NCBI GenBank assembly: GCA_038246785.1
Contig: JBBRVP010000013.1
Coordinates: 1-64,000 of the forward strand
Length of the DNA: 64,000 nucleotides
Direction of reading: 5' to 3'
Source: JBBRVP01 sp038246785
GTDB taxonomy: Bacteria; Actinomycetota; Actinomycetes; Jiangellales; Jiangellaceae
In this document: positions 8,282 to 17,525 of the stretch, one piece after another
Layout of the letters: each line of letters begins with the position of its first letter
How positions within the stretch are numbered: position 1 is the stretch's first letter
The notes under the pieces: generated by a model
What the model was told of the DNA's origin: nothing
What the model saw: only the letters and a program-made list of their open reading frames with translations
Databases searched by the model: none
Program-made: the position numbers and the translations under genes

Positions 8282-9927
8282 GCGACCCGGTGAGCGGCCC
8301 GCCTGCTCGTGCGCTCACTGTCCGGCTGGCTGACCCTGGGGCGACGGCGGACGTGGTCGGCCGGCTCGTCGAGGACCGGGTCGCCTCCCGCATCGCCGAG
8401 CATGACGCGACGCTGTGGGGCTCCGAGGCAGAGGAGGAGGCATCCCAGCGGCTCGGCTGGGTCGACCTGCACGCGTCCAGCCGGGCGTTGCTGCCCATGC
8501 TGGCCGACCTCGTGCAGGCGGCCCGCGCCGACGGCCTGGACGCCGTGGTGCTGTGCGGCATGGGCGGCTCGTCGCTGGCGCCCGAGGTCATCGCCGCCAC
8601 CGCGGGCGTGCCGCTGACCGTCCTCGACACCACCGATCCGCAGGTCATCCGCCGAGCACTGGCCGACCGGCTCGACCGCACCATCGTGGTCTGCTCCAGC
8701 AAGAGCGGTGGCACGGTCGAGACCGACAGCCAGCGCCGCGCTTTCGTCCAGGCGTTCAGCGACGCCGGCATCGACCCGGCCCGCCGCATCATTGTCGTCA
8801 CCGACCCCGGGTCGCCGTTCGAGAAGTTGGCCCGCGAGGAGGGCTACCGCGCCGTCGTGCTCGCCGACCCCGAGGTGGGCGGGCGTTACAGCGCGTTGAC
8901 CGCGTTCGGACTGGTGCCCAGCGCCCTCGCCGGGGTCGACGTCGAAGCACTGCTCGACGAGGCGGGCGCCGTTGCCGGGCGACTGGCCGCCGACTCCCCC
9001 GACAATCCGGCGCTGCTGCTGGGCGCCGCCGTCGCCGGGGTGCCGGGCGAGGGCCCCCCGGCCACCGCGGAGTCGCACCGGCGCGACAAGGTGGCGCTCG
9101 CCGACGCCGGCTCGGGCATGGCCGGCTTCGCCGACTGGGCCGAGCAGCTCATCGCCGAGTCGACCGGCAAGCACGGCCGTGGCGTGCTCCCCGTCGTCGT
9201 CGGCGACGTCGGGGCGCCCGAGATCGTGGCGCCGCCCGGCGACGTCCTGGCCGCCGTCCTGACCGGCGGCGAGGCCGGCCCGGCGACGGCCCAGGTCAGC
9301 GTCTCCGGTCCGCTCGGTGCCCAGCTGCTGCTGTGGGAGTACGCCACCGCGATTGCCGGGCGGCTGCTCGGCATCAACCCCTTCGACCAGCCGGACGTCG
9401 AGAGCGCCAAGCAGGCCGCGCGCGGGATGCTCGACGCCCGCCCGGAGCCGGCGGACCCGGCATTCGTCGACGGCGGGATCGAGGTGCGTGCCACCGACGG
9501 GCTGCTCGACGGTGCCACGACGCTGCCCGACGCCGTCGGGGCCCTGCTCGGCAGGCTGGCCCCCGACGGCTACCTCGCCGTGATGGCTTATCTCGACCGC
9601 GAGGCAGACGCCGGCCTCGCCGACGTACGACTGTCGCTGGCCCTGCGCACCCGACGCCCGGTGACGTTCGGCTGGGGGCCGCGCTTCCTGCACTCCACCG
9701 GGCAGTACCACAAGGGCGGCCCGGCCCAGGGCGTGTTCCTCCAGGTCACCGGTGCCGTCGACGACGACCTCCCGGTGCCCGACCGGCCCTTCACGTTCGG
9801 CCAGCTCATCGCCGCCCAGGCCGGCGGGGACGCGACGGTGCTGGCCGAGCACGACCGCCCGGTGCTGCGCCTGCACCTCGCCGACCGGGGGGCCGGCGTG
9901 GCCCGCCTGCTCGAGGTGCTGTCGTGA
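8278..9927 (+). CDS. pgi: Glucose-6-phosphate isomerase
   Basis: A 549-residue protein with two sugar-isomerase (SIS) domains. It interconverts glucose 6-phosphate and fructose 6-phosphate, linking glycolysis to the pentose phosphate operon it sits in. Phosphate-binding motifs include GMGGSSLAPE in the first half and CSSKSGGTVET further on. A later conserved block is ESTGKHGRGVLPVV, and the C-terminal region HSTGQYHKGGP carries a conserved His/Lys pair. The GTG start overlaps the tal stop, and the gene's own stop overlaps the zwf start. It belongs to the divergent type found between tal and zwf in many Actinobacteria. Confidence 0.92.
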   Translation: MSDPVSGPPARALTVRLADPGATADVVGRLVEDRVASRIAEHDATLWGSEAEEEASQRLGWVDLHASSRALLPMLADLVQAARADGLDAVVLCGMGGSSLAPEVIAATAGVPLTVLDTTDPQVIRRALADRLDRTIVVCSSKSGGTVETDSQRRAFVQAFSDAGIDPARRIIVVTDPGSPFEKLAREEGYRAVVLADPEVGGRYSALTAFGLVPSALAGVDVEALLDEAGAVAGRLAADSPDNPALLLGAAVAGVPGEGPPATAESHRRDKVALADAGSGMAGFADWAEQLIAESTGKHGRGVLPVVVGDVGAPEIVAPPGDVLAAVLTGGEAGPATAQVSVSGPLGAQLLLWEYATAIAGRLLGINPFDQPDVESAKQAARGMLDARPEPADPAFVDGGIEVRATDGLLDGATTLPDAVGALLGRLAPDGYLAVMAYLDREADAGLADVRLSLALRTRRPVTFGWGPRFLHSTGQYHKGGPAQGVFLQVTGAVDDDLPVPDRPFTFGQLIAAQAGGDATVLAEHDRPVLRLHLADRGAGVARLLEVLS

Positions 9928-11462
9928 GCCCACGCTCGGGCTCCGGACCCAACCCGCTGCGCGACCCGCGCGACAAGCGGCTGCCCCGCATCGCGCCGCC
10001 GTGCAGCCTCATCATCTTCGGCGTCACCGGAGACCTGGCGCGCAAGAAACTCATGCCCGCGGTCTACGACCTCGCCAACCGTGGCCTGCTGCCGCCGGGA
10101 TTCTCGCTGGTGGGCTTCGCCCGCCGCGAGTGGGCCGACCAGGACTTCAACAAGACCGTCCACGACTCGGTGCGCGAGTACGCCCGCACGCCGTTCCGCG
10201 AGAGCGTGTGGCGCCAGCTCGCCGAGGGCATCCGCTTCGTGCCGGGAAGCTTCGACGACGACGACGCCTTCGACGCCCTCAAGGCCACGATCGACGACCT
10301 CGACGCCACCCGCGGCACCGGTGGCAACCACGCCTTCTACCTGTCGATCCCGCCGAAGTTCTTCGACCTGGTGTGCAAGCAGCTCGCCCGCAGCGGGTTG
10401 TCCGACTCCTACGGCGAGGCCTGGCGCCGCGTCGTCATCGAGAAGCCGTTCGGGCACGACCTCGACAGCGCCCAGGAGCTCAACCGGACCGTGGAGTCGG
10501 TGTTCCCCGCCGACGCGGTGTTCCGCATCGACCACTACCTCGGCAAGGAGACCGTCCAGAACCTCCTCGCGGTGCGCTTCGCCAACCAGCTCTTCGAGCC
10601 GGTGTGGAACGCCAACTACATCGACCACGTGCAGATCACGATGGCCGAGGACATCGGTATCGGCGGGCGGGCGGGCTACTACGACGGTGTCGGCGCGGCC
10701 CGCGACGTCATCCAGAACCACCTGCTCCAGCTGCTCGCGCTCACCGCGATGGAGGAGCCGGTGTCGTTCGGGGCGCGGGACCTGCGCCAGGAGAAGCAGA
10801 AGGTGCTCTCCGCCGTGCGGCTTCCGCGCGACCTCGGGCGCTGCACGGCACGCGGCCAGTACGCCGGCGGCTGGCAGGGCGGGGTCAAGGTCGTGGGCTA
10901 CCTCGACGAGGAGGGCATCTCCCCGACGTCCGCGACGGAGACGTACGCCGCGATCACCGTCGAGATCGACACCCGGCGCTGGGCGGGGGTGCCGTTCTAC
11001 CTGCGCACCGGCAAGCGGCTCGGGCGTCGGGTCTCCGAGATCGCGGTGATGTACAAGCGGGCGCCGCACCTGCCGTTCGCGCACACGGCGACCGAGGAGC
11101 TCGGCCGCAACGCCTTCGTCGTGCGGGTGCAGCCCGACGAGGGGCTGACGATGCGCTTCGGCTCCAAGGTGCCAGGCACGCAGATGGAGATCCGGGACGT
11201 GACGATGGACTTCGGCTACGGGCACGCGTTCACCGAGGACACGCCGGAGGCCTACGAACGGCTCATCCTCGACGTTCTCGTCGGCGATCCGCCGCTGTTC
11301 CCGCGGCGCGAGGAGATCGAGCTGTCGTGGGGGATCCTCGACCGGGTGCTCGACTATTGGGCGGACCGGGGTACGCCGGAGTCCTACCCGGCCGGCAGCT
11401 GGGGGCCGCCGAGCGCCGACGCCATGCTCGCCCGCGACGGGCGCCAGTGGCGCCGAGCCTGA
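9924..11462 (+). CDS. zwf: Glucose-6-phosphate 1-dehydrogenase
   Basis: A 512-residue enzyme that oxidises glucose 6-phosphate to 6-phosphogluconolactone and makes NADPH. The Rossmann motif IFGVTGDLARKKLMPA is near residue 30. The catalytic signature RIDHYLGKETVQN and the earlier EKPFGHDL are intact. GTG at 9924 overlaps the pgi stop by four bases. The next gene encodes the assembly/activation factor OpcA, as expected for the actinobacterial and cyanobacterial enzyme. Length is normal. Confidence 0.97.
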   Translation: MSPRSGSGPNPLRDPRDKRLPRIAPPCSLIIFGVTGDLARKKLMPAVYDLANRGLLPPGFSLVGFARREWADQDFNKTVHDSVREYARTPFRESVWRQLAEGIRFVPGSFDDDDAFDALKATIDDLDATRGTGGNHAFYLSIPPKFFDLVCKQLARSGLSDSYGEAWRRVVIEKPFGHDLDSAQELNRTVESVFPADAVFRIDHYLGKETVQNLLAVRFANQLFEPVWNANYIDHVQITMAEDIGIGGRAGYYDGVGAARDVIQNHLLQLLALTAMEEPVSFGARDLRQEKQKVLSAVRLPRDLGRCTARGQYAGGWQGGVKVVGYLDEEGISPTSATETYAAITVEIDTRRWAGVPFYLRTGKRLGRRVSEIAVMYKRAPHLPFAHTATEELGRNAFVVRVQPDEGLTMRFGSKVPGTQMEIRDVTMDFGYGHAFTEDTPEAYERLILDVLVGDPPLFPRREEIELSWGILDRVLDYWADRGTPESYPAGSWGPPSADAMLARDGRQWRRA

Positions 11463-11471
11463 GGAGACGCC

Positions 11472-12530
11472 GTGATCAAGGAGCTGCCCTCCACCAACGC
11501 GGCGGCGGTCAACAAGGCGCTCATCGATCTGCGCGAGAGCGGCGGCGCGATCGCCCTCGGGCGAGTGCTCACGCTGCTCATCGTCAGCAACGAGGACGAC
11601 GCCGAGCGCGCCATCGCGGCCGCCAACGACGCCAGCCGTGAGCACCCCTGCCGCATCCTCGTCGCGGTCTCCGGCCCCAAACGCGGCGGGCCCCGCCTCG
11701 ACGCCCAGGTGCGGGTCGGCGGCGACGCCGGCGCCAGCGAGGTCGTCGTGCTGCGCACCTTCGGTCCGCTCGTCGAGCACGCGGAGTCGGTGGTCGTGCC
11801 GCTGCTGCTGCCCGACGCACCGATCGTCGCGTGGTGGCCGGGCACGCCGCCCGACCACCCGTCGACGGCGCCGGTCGGCCGGCTGGCGCAACGGCGCATC
11901 GTGGACGCGGCCCAGGCCAGCCGCCCCGTGGCGATGCTCACCACGCTCGCCAAGGCCTACACCCCCGGCGACACGGACCTGGCCTGGTCGCGGCTCACGC
12001 TGTGGCGGGCCGTCCTGGCCGCGGCACTGGACGAGTCGGGCAACAGTGCCGTTGACCAGATCACGGTCAGCGGCGGCAGCAACAGCCCGAGCGCCCAGCT
12101 GATGGCCGGCTGGCTGGCCCTGTGCCTGCGCCACCCGGTCGCGCGGGCGCGCTCGCGGGCCGGCAGCGGCCTGATCTCGGTCCGGATTACTCGGCGGGAC
12201 GGGACGATCGACCTCATCCGCCCCGACGACGAGGACGCCACGCTGGCCGTTCCCGGCCGGCCCGCCCGCCGGATCTCGCTGCCGAAGCGGTCGGACCGCG
12301 ACTGCTTGGCCGAAGAGCTGCGCCGGCTCGACCCCGACGAGGTCTACGCCGACGTGCTCACCAAGGGACTGACCCGGCTCGACCGGCGCCGGCGGCCGAC
12401 GGCGCGCCAGGCGCTGGCGGCCGGAGACGCGCCGTCGCCCGACGAGGCCACGTCCGTGACCCGCTCCCGCGTACGCCCCAAGCGCGAGCCGCGGCGCGGG
12501 CTCGCCGGCCGCGCCGCCGGTTCGTCGTGA
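11472..12530 (+). CDS. opcA: Glucose-6-phosphate dehydrogenase assembly protein OpcA
   Basis: A 352-residue cytoplasmic protein that, in cyanobacteria and Actinobacteria, promotes assembly and redox control of the glucose-6-phosphate dehydrogenase oligomer. It begins IKELPSTNAAAVNKAL, and a central block around PDAPIVAWWPG is characteristic of the family. GTG at 11472 has GAGGAG seven bases upstream and lies nine bases after zwf. The last four bases overlap the pgl start. It has no catalytic domain of its own. Confidence 0.94.
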   Translation: MIKELPSTNAAAVNKALIDLRESGGAIALGRVLTLLIVSNEDDAERAIAAANDASREHPCRILVAVSGPKRGGPRLDAQVRVGGDAGASEVVVLRTFGPLVEHAESVVVPLLLPDAPIVAWWPGTPPDHPSTAPVGRLAQRRIVDAAQASRPVAMLTTLAKAYTPGDTDLAWSRLTLWRAVLAAALDESGNSAVDQITVSGGSNSPSAQLMAGWLALCLRHPVARARSRAGSGLISVRITRRDGTIDLIRPDDEDATLAVPGRPARRISLPKRSDRDCLAEELRRLDPDEVYADVLTKGLTRLDRRRRPTARQALAAGDAPSPDEATSVTRSRVRPKREPRRGLAGRAAGSS

Positions 12531-13321
12531 GCAGCGCCAGGACACACAGCACGGTCGTGGTCCATCGCGACGGCGAGGTCCTTGCCCAAGCGGTCGCTGC
12601 GCGCCTGCTGACGGGTCTGGTCGACGCGCAGGCCGCGCGCGGCGAGGGCTCGGTCGTGCTCAGCGGCGGCGGGATCTGCACGGCGGCGCTGCTGGCCTGT
12701 GGAGCGTCCCCCGCCCGGGCCGCCGTCGACTGGGGTCGGCTGGACGTGTGGTGGGGCGACGAACGCTTCCTGCCGCGCGGCCACGCCGAGCGCAACGAGA
12801 CCCAGGCGCGGACGGCGATGATCGACGCGCTGCCCCTCGACCCGGCGCGGGTGCACCCGATGCCAGCGTCGGACGGGCCTGATGGTCCGGACCCGGAGGC
12901 GGCCGCCCAGCGCTACGCCGCGGAGCTGGCCGCGCTCGCGCAGCCGGAGGACCATGGCGACGTACCCCGGCTCGACATCCTGCTCCTCGGCGTCGGACCG
13001 GACGGGCACGTGGCATCGCTCTTCCCCGAGCAACCGGCGCTCTACGAGCGGGAGCGCACGGTGGTCGCAGTACGCGGCGCGCCCAAGCCGCCGCCCACCC
13101 GGCTCACGCTCACCCTGCCGGCGATCCGGGCCGCCGAGGAGGTGTGGTTCGTCTGCTCCGGGGAGGAGAAGGCGACCAGTGTCCGGCTGGCGCTCGGCGG
13201 CGCGGGAGAGGTGCAGGTGCCTGCGGCCGGGGCGTACGGCCGGCGGCGCACCCTCTGGCTGCTCGACCGGGCCGCGGCGAGCGACCTGCCCCGCGGCATC
13301 GAGCGCATCGCCAGCCCCTGA
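12527..13321 (+). CDS. pgl: 6-phosphogluconolactonase (DevB/SOL type)
   Basis: A 264-residue hydrolase that opens 6-phosphogluconolactone, the step after Zwf. The family block VWWGDERFLPRGHAERN is near 75-90, and LLGVGPDGHVASLFP is in the second half. The fold is related to glucosamine-6-phosphate isomerase. GTG at 12527 overlaps the opcA stop (GTGA). It is the last gene of the operon. 6-phosphogluconate dehydrogenase is not in this window, so it must be encoded elsewhere. Two palindromic repeats lie just downstream and may end transcription. Confidence 0.95.
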   Translation: MSSARTHSTVVVHRDGEVLAQAVAARLLTGLVDAQAARGEGSVVLSGGGICTAALLACGASPARAAVDWGRLDVWWGDERFLPRGHAERNETQARTAMIDALPLDPARVHPMPASDGPDGPDPEAAAQRYAAELAALAQPEDHGDVPRLDILLLGVGPDGHVASLFPEQPALYERERTVVAVRGAPKPPPTRLTLTLPAIRAAEEVWFVCSGEEKATSVRLALGGAGEVQVPAAGAYGRRRTLWLLDRAAASDLPRGIERIASP

Positions 13322-13384
13322 CCCGTCCCCGCCCGCCGCTCCTGGTGGCGCCACTGCGCAGTTCCGCTCGCCGTCCGTGTCGCG

Positions 13385-13494
13385 GATCTTGAGACAGCGA
13401 CGCCACCGTGGAGGCGGAAGCGTCTCGAGATCGCCAGCACGTCGGCGATCTTGAGACAGCGATGCCGCCATCGCGGCAGGACGGCCTCAAGATC
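13385..13494. repeat. Two tandem 48-bp imperfect palindromes between convergent genes
   Basis: Unit 1 (13385-13432) and unit 2 (13447-13494) are each 48 bases, begin and end with GATC, and are offset by 62 bases. Their left arms share GATCTTGAGACAGCGA, then a C/T difference, then GCC. Each right arm is an imperfect reverse complement of its own left arm (for example GCCTCAAGATC in unit 2). Each unit could therefore fold as a long hairpin on either strand. They occupy the 202-base gap between the 3' ends of pgl (+) and rbpA (-), a fitting place for a bidirectional terminator. They could instead belong to a dispersed REP-like family. No U-tract is present. Confidence 0.75.
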
Positions 13495-13523
13495 GCGGAG
13501 AGGCGGGGGGTCGGCGGGCAAGG

Positions 13524-13865
13524 TCAGCGACCGCGCTTGCGGCGGAGCTCCTCGAGGGCCTCGGTCAGGATGGCCTCGCCGTCCTTGTCGGAGCGGCGCT
13601 CCTTCACGTACGCGAGATGGGTCTTGTACGGCTCGTTGCGCGGCGGCGGAGGAGGGTTGTCGGCGTCGGCGCTGGCCGGCAGCCCACAGGTGGGGCATTC
13701 CCAGGTCTCCGGGACGGCGGCGTCTGCGGCGAAGCTCGGCACGGTCTCGTGGCCGTTGGCGCACCAGAACGAGATACGCACGCGCGGGGCGGCCTCACCG
13801 CGCTCGGCCTCGCCCATCGGGCCGGCACCGACACGGCTGCCTCGGATCGCGTTGCCACTGGCCAC
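13524..13865 (-). CDS. rbpA: RNA polymerase-binding protein RbpA
   Basis: A 113-residue actinobacteria-specific transcription factor that binds RNA polymerase and group I/II sigma factors and stabilises open complexes. The N-terminal tail ASGNAIRGSRVG and the zinc-ribbon-like core with CANGHET and CPTCG are conserved. The Pro-rich basic linker and the sigma-interacting domain (THLAYVKERRSDKD) follow. It is the distal gene of the gap-pgk-tpiA-secG-rbpA strand block. ATG at 13865 is the natural start for the conserved tail. Confidence 0.96.
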   Translation of the reverse strand: MASGNAIRGSRVGAGPMGEAERGEAAPRVRISFWCANGHETVPSFAADAAVPETWECPTCGLPASADADNPPPPPRNEPYKTHLAYVKERRSDKDGEAILTEALEELRRKRGR

Positions 13866-13937
13866 GAGCAGGTCCTCCGGGAGAATCGGGGGCGGCGGGA
13901 GCGGGGCGGGGGTGGTCGTTCGCGCGCGGAAGCGGGG

Positions 13938-14174
13938 TCAGCCGCCGAGCTTGGTGAGCAGGCCGAGCCCGACGATGCAGGCGACCCACACCAGACCGAG
14001 CCCGATCGTGATCCGGTCGAGGTTGCGCTCGGCCACCGACGACCCGCCCACCGAGGTGGACATCCCCCCGCCGAACATGTCGGACAGCCCGCCGCCCTTA
14101 CCCTTGTGGAGCAGCACGAGCAGCACGAGCAGGACGCTCACGATGTTGAGGAGGATCTGCAGGGCGAGGATCAC
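13938..14174 (-). CDS. secG: Preprotein translocase subunit SecG
   Basis: A 78-residue membrane protein with two transmembrane helices (about 3-22 and 53-73) joined by a Gly/Ser-rich loop with GGGLSDMFGGG. SecG assists the SecYE channel. The first helix ends LLHKGKGGGLSD, which is typical. The start is GTG. Its position between tpiA and rbpA is a common actinobacterial arrangement. The gaps on either side (81 and 72 bases) show no obvious gene. Confidence 0.94.
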   Translation of the reverse strand: MILALQILLNIVSVLLVLLVLLHKGKGGGLSDMFGGGMSTSVGGSSVAERNLDRITIGLGLVWVACIVGLGLLTKLGG

Positions 14175-14255
14175 CGGTGGGTCTCTCGTGTCGTGGGACC
14201 GCGGACCGAGATGCGGCGGAGTACGGGTCCCAGGGTAACCCGGCGGACGGGCAGC

Positions 14256-15041
<786 letters not shown>

Positions 15042-15044
15042 AGG

Positions 15045-16250
15045 TCAGTCCTCCAGGACGGTGAGACCGGGCAGCGTCTTGCCCTCGACGTACTCGAGGC
15101 TGGCGCCGCCGCCAGTTGAGATGTGGCCGAACGCGTCGTCGGCGAAGCCCAGGATGCGCACCGCCGCGGCGGAGTCGCCGCCGCCGACGACAGTGAGCCC
15201 GTCGACCTCGCTGAGCGCCTGGGCGATCGCCCGGGTGCCCTCGGCGAATGTCGGGTGCTCGAACACGCCCATCGGGCCGTTCCAGAATACCGTCCTGGCG
15301 TCGGCCACCTTCGCCGCGAAGGCCTCGCGGGTGCGCGGCCCGATGTCGAGCCCCATCTGGTCGGCGGGGATCGCAGCCGCGTCGACGACCTGCGAAGCCA
15401 CCGGCTCCTTGGCCGACAGGTCGGGGAAGTCGGCGGCGGTGACGACGTCGACCGGCAGCAGGATCTCGACGCCGGACTGCTCGGCCTTGACGAGGTTGCC
15501 GCGTACGGCGTCGAGCTGGTCGTCCTCGAGCAGGCTGGACCCGACCTCGTGGCCCTGAGCCGCGAGGAACGTGTAGGCCATCCCACCGCCGATGAGGATG
15601 CGGTCGGCGGTGCCCAGCAGGTTGGCGATGACACCGAGCTTGTCCGAGACCTTGGAGCCGCCGAGGACGACGGCGTACGGGCGCTCGGGATCCTGCGTCA
15701 GCCGGCGCAGGACGTCGACCTCGGTGAGGACCAGGCCTCCCGCGGCGTGCGGCAGCCGTTGTGCGACGTCGTAGACGCTGGCCTGCTTGCGGTGCACGAC
15801 CCCGAAGCCGTCGGAGACGTAGCGGTCGGCGAGGCCGGCGAGCTCGTCGGCGAACGCGCCGCGCTCGGCGTCGTCCTTGCTCGTCTCCCCCTTGTTGAAG
15901 CGGAGGTTCTCGAGCAGGGCGACGTCGCCGTCACCGAGGCCCGCGACGACGGCGTGCGCGGACTCCCCCACCGTGTCGGTGGCGAACGCGATGTCGGCGC
16001 CGAGCAGCTCGGAGAGCCGGTGGGCGACCGGGCGCAGCGAGTAGCGCTCGTCCGGAGCCCCCTTCGGACGGCCGAGGTGGGCGCACACGATCACGCGTGC
16101 GCCCGCCTCCGACAGTCGCCTGATGGTGGGTACGGAGGCACGTACTCGGCCGTCGTCGGTGATGGTCGTGCCGTCGAGCGGGACGTTGAGGTCGCTGCGG
16201 ACGAGGACCCGCAGACCTCGGACGTCGCCGAGGTCGTCGATCGTGCGCAC
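15045..16250 (-). CDS. pgk: Phosphoglycerate kinase
   Basis: A 401-residue two-domain glycolytic kinase. The N-terminal substrate-binding stretch RVLVRSDLNVPL is at about 14-25, and HLGRPKG, LENLRFNKGE and LGGSKVSDKLGV are intact. The C-terminal nucleotide-binding motif VGGGDSAAAV is near 354-363. It begins with GTG three bases after the gap stop and is followed at once by tpiA. Length is normal for the bacterial enzyme. Confidence 0.97.
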   Translation of the reverse strand: MRTIDDLGDVRGLRVLVRSDLNVPLDGTTITDDGRVRASVPTIRRLSEAGARVIVCAHLGRPKGAPDERYSLRPVAHRLSELLGADIAFATDTVGESAHAVVAGLGDGDVALLENLRFNKGETSKDDAERGAFADELAGLADRYVSDGFGVVHRKQASVYDVAQRLPHAAGGLVLTEVDVLRRLTQDPERPYAVVLGGSKVSDKLGVIANLLGTADRILIGGGMAYTFLAAQGHEVGSSLLEDDQLDAVRGNLVKAEQSGVEILLPVDVVTAADFPDLSAKEPVASQVVDAAAIPADQMGLDIGPRTREAFAAKVADARTVFWNGPMGVFEHPTFAEGTRAIAQALSEVDGLTVVGGGDSAAAVRILGFADDAFGHISTGGGASLEYVEGKTLPGLTVLED

Positions 16251-16253
16251 GGG

Positions 16254-17258
16254 CTAAAGGGACCGGCCGACGAGACCGACGAGGTCGACGAGCCGCGCGG
16301 AGTAGCCCCACTCGTTGTCGTACCAGCCGATCACCTTGACCATGTCGCCGATGACCTTCGTCAGGCCGGCGTCGAAGATGCACGAGGCCGGGTCGGTGAC
16401 GATGTCACTGGAGACGATCGGGTCCTCGGTGTAGTGGATGATCCCCTGCAGCGGTCCGTCGGCAGCGGTCTTGACCGCCGCGTTGACCTCCTCGACCGTC
16501 GTCTCGCGGCCGGCGGTGAACGTGAGGTCGGTGGCCGAGCCGGTGGGGATCGGCACCCGCAGCGCGAAGCCGTCGAGCTTGCCCTTGAGCTCGGGCATGA
16601 CCAGCCCGATCGCCTTGGCCGCGCCCGTGCTCGTCGGCACGATGTTGATGGCGGCGCCACGCGCGCGGCGGAGGTCCTTGTGCGGGCCGTCCTGGAGGTT
16701 CTGGTCGGCGGTGTAGGCGTGGATGGTCGTCATGAGACCACGCTGGATGCCGAACGAGTCGTGCAGCACCTTGGCCATCGGAGCCAGGCAGTTGGTCGTG
16801 CACGACGCGTTGGAGATGATCGAGTGGGCGACCGGGTCGTAGTCGCCCTCGTTGACGCCGAGCACGACGGTGACGTCCTCGTTCTTCGCCGGCGCGGAGA
16901 TGATGACCTTCTGCGCGCCGCCGTCGAGGTGGGCGCGGGCCTTGGTCGCGTCAGTGAAGCGGCCGGTGGACTCGAGCACGACGTCGGCGCCGAGCTCCTT
17001 CCACGGCAGCGCGGTCGGGTCGCGCTCCTCGAGGGCGCGGAACGACATGTCGCCGACGGTGATGGAGCCCTCGTCGTAGGACACGTCCTGGGGCAGCCGG
17101 CCGAGGATGCTGTCGTACTTGAGCAGGTGGGCCAGGCTCTTGTTGTCGGTGAGGTCGTTGACCCCGACGATCTCGATGTCGGCGCCCATGGCGAGCACGG
17201 CGCGGGTGAAGTTGCGGCCGATGCGGCCGAAGCCGTTGATGCCGAGGCGTGTGGTCAC
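16254..17258 (-). CDS. gap: Glyceraldehyde-3-phosphate dehydrogenase, type I
   Basis: A 334-residue glycolytic dehydrogenase. The Rossmann motif GINGFGRIGRNF is at the N-terminus, and the catalytic Cys lies in SNASCTTNCLAP at about residue 150. The C-terminal WYDNEWGYSARLVDL is conserved. Asp in VGVNDLTDN is consistent with NAD preference. The start is GTG with GAGGAG nine bases upstream. It is the first gene of gap-pgk-tpiA, with a promoter candidate 61-91 bases upstream. Confidence 0.97.
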   Translation of the reverse strand: MTTRLGINGFGRIGRNFTRAVLAMGADIEIVGVNDLTDNKSLAHLLKYDSILGRLPQDVSYDEGSITVGDMSFRALEERDPTALPWKELGADVVLESTGRFTDATKARAHLDGGAQKVIISAPAKNEDVTVVLGVNEGDYDPVAHSIISNASCTTNCLAPMAKVLHDSFGIQRGLMTTIHAYTADQNLQDGPHKDLRRARGAAINIVPTSTGAAKAIGLVMPELKGKLDGFALRVPIPTGSATDLTFTAGRETTVEEVNAAVKTAADGPLQGIIHYTEDPIVSSDIVTDPASCIFDAGLTKVIGDMVKVIGWYDNEWGYSARLVDLVGLVGRSL

Positions 17259-17318
17259 AGCGGAGGTCTCCTCGAGGGTGCGACGGGAAGCTGGCGGGGG
17301 CGGTACGTCCTGCCGACG

Positions 17319-17349
17319 ACCCTAGCCACTCCCCCGCCGTGAACGGCAA
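17319..17349 (-). promoter_or_regulatory. Candidate sigma-70 promoter for the gap operon
   Basis: On the minus strand TTGCCG (17344-17349) and TAGGGT (17319-17324) are separated by 19 bases. This is a reasonable -35/-10 pair with a slightly long spacer. The -10 lies about 60 bases before the gap start. It is based on pattern only. Confidence 0.4.
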
Positions 17350-17417
17350 GTGACCTAGGGCCCGTCCGGTCCCCCGCCCCACCGAGGTAACCGAGGCGGG
17401 AGCGCGAGCCGGTCCGC

Positions 17418-17490
17418 CGACGTCACTGTCCTGGTGGTGGTCTATCGGGCCATCTCGACGCGATTCTCGACCCTGAGGACAGTGACGTCG
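17418..17490. terminator. 15-bp perfect inverted repeat downstream of whiA
   Basis: CGACGTCACTGTCCT (17418-17432) is repeated in exact reverse complement at 17476-17490, with a 43-base loop. It starts 36 bases after the whiA stop on the minus strand and lies upstream of the gap promoter candidate. It could terminate the uvrC-rapZ-yvcK-whiA transcript, since actinobacterial hairpin terminators often lack a U-tract. The long loop would also suit a protein-binding or repeat element. It is not related to the GATC-ended palindromes at 13385. Confidence 0.5.
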
Positions 17491-17525
17491 GGCTGGCCGC
17501 GGGTGGCCGCCTGGTCGGTGTGGGG

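Noticed and set aside
9588..12545. Very long antisense open frame over zwf and opcA
   Set aside because: Long frames opposite genes are expected in DNA this GC-rich. The sequence is rich in Arg, Ala, Gly and His without domain motifs, while zwf and opcA are clear.
13385..13494. Possible CRISPR array
   Set aside because: There are only two units, each internally palindromic, with no series of unique spacers and no cas genes.
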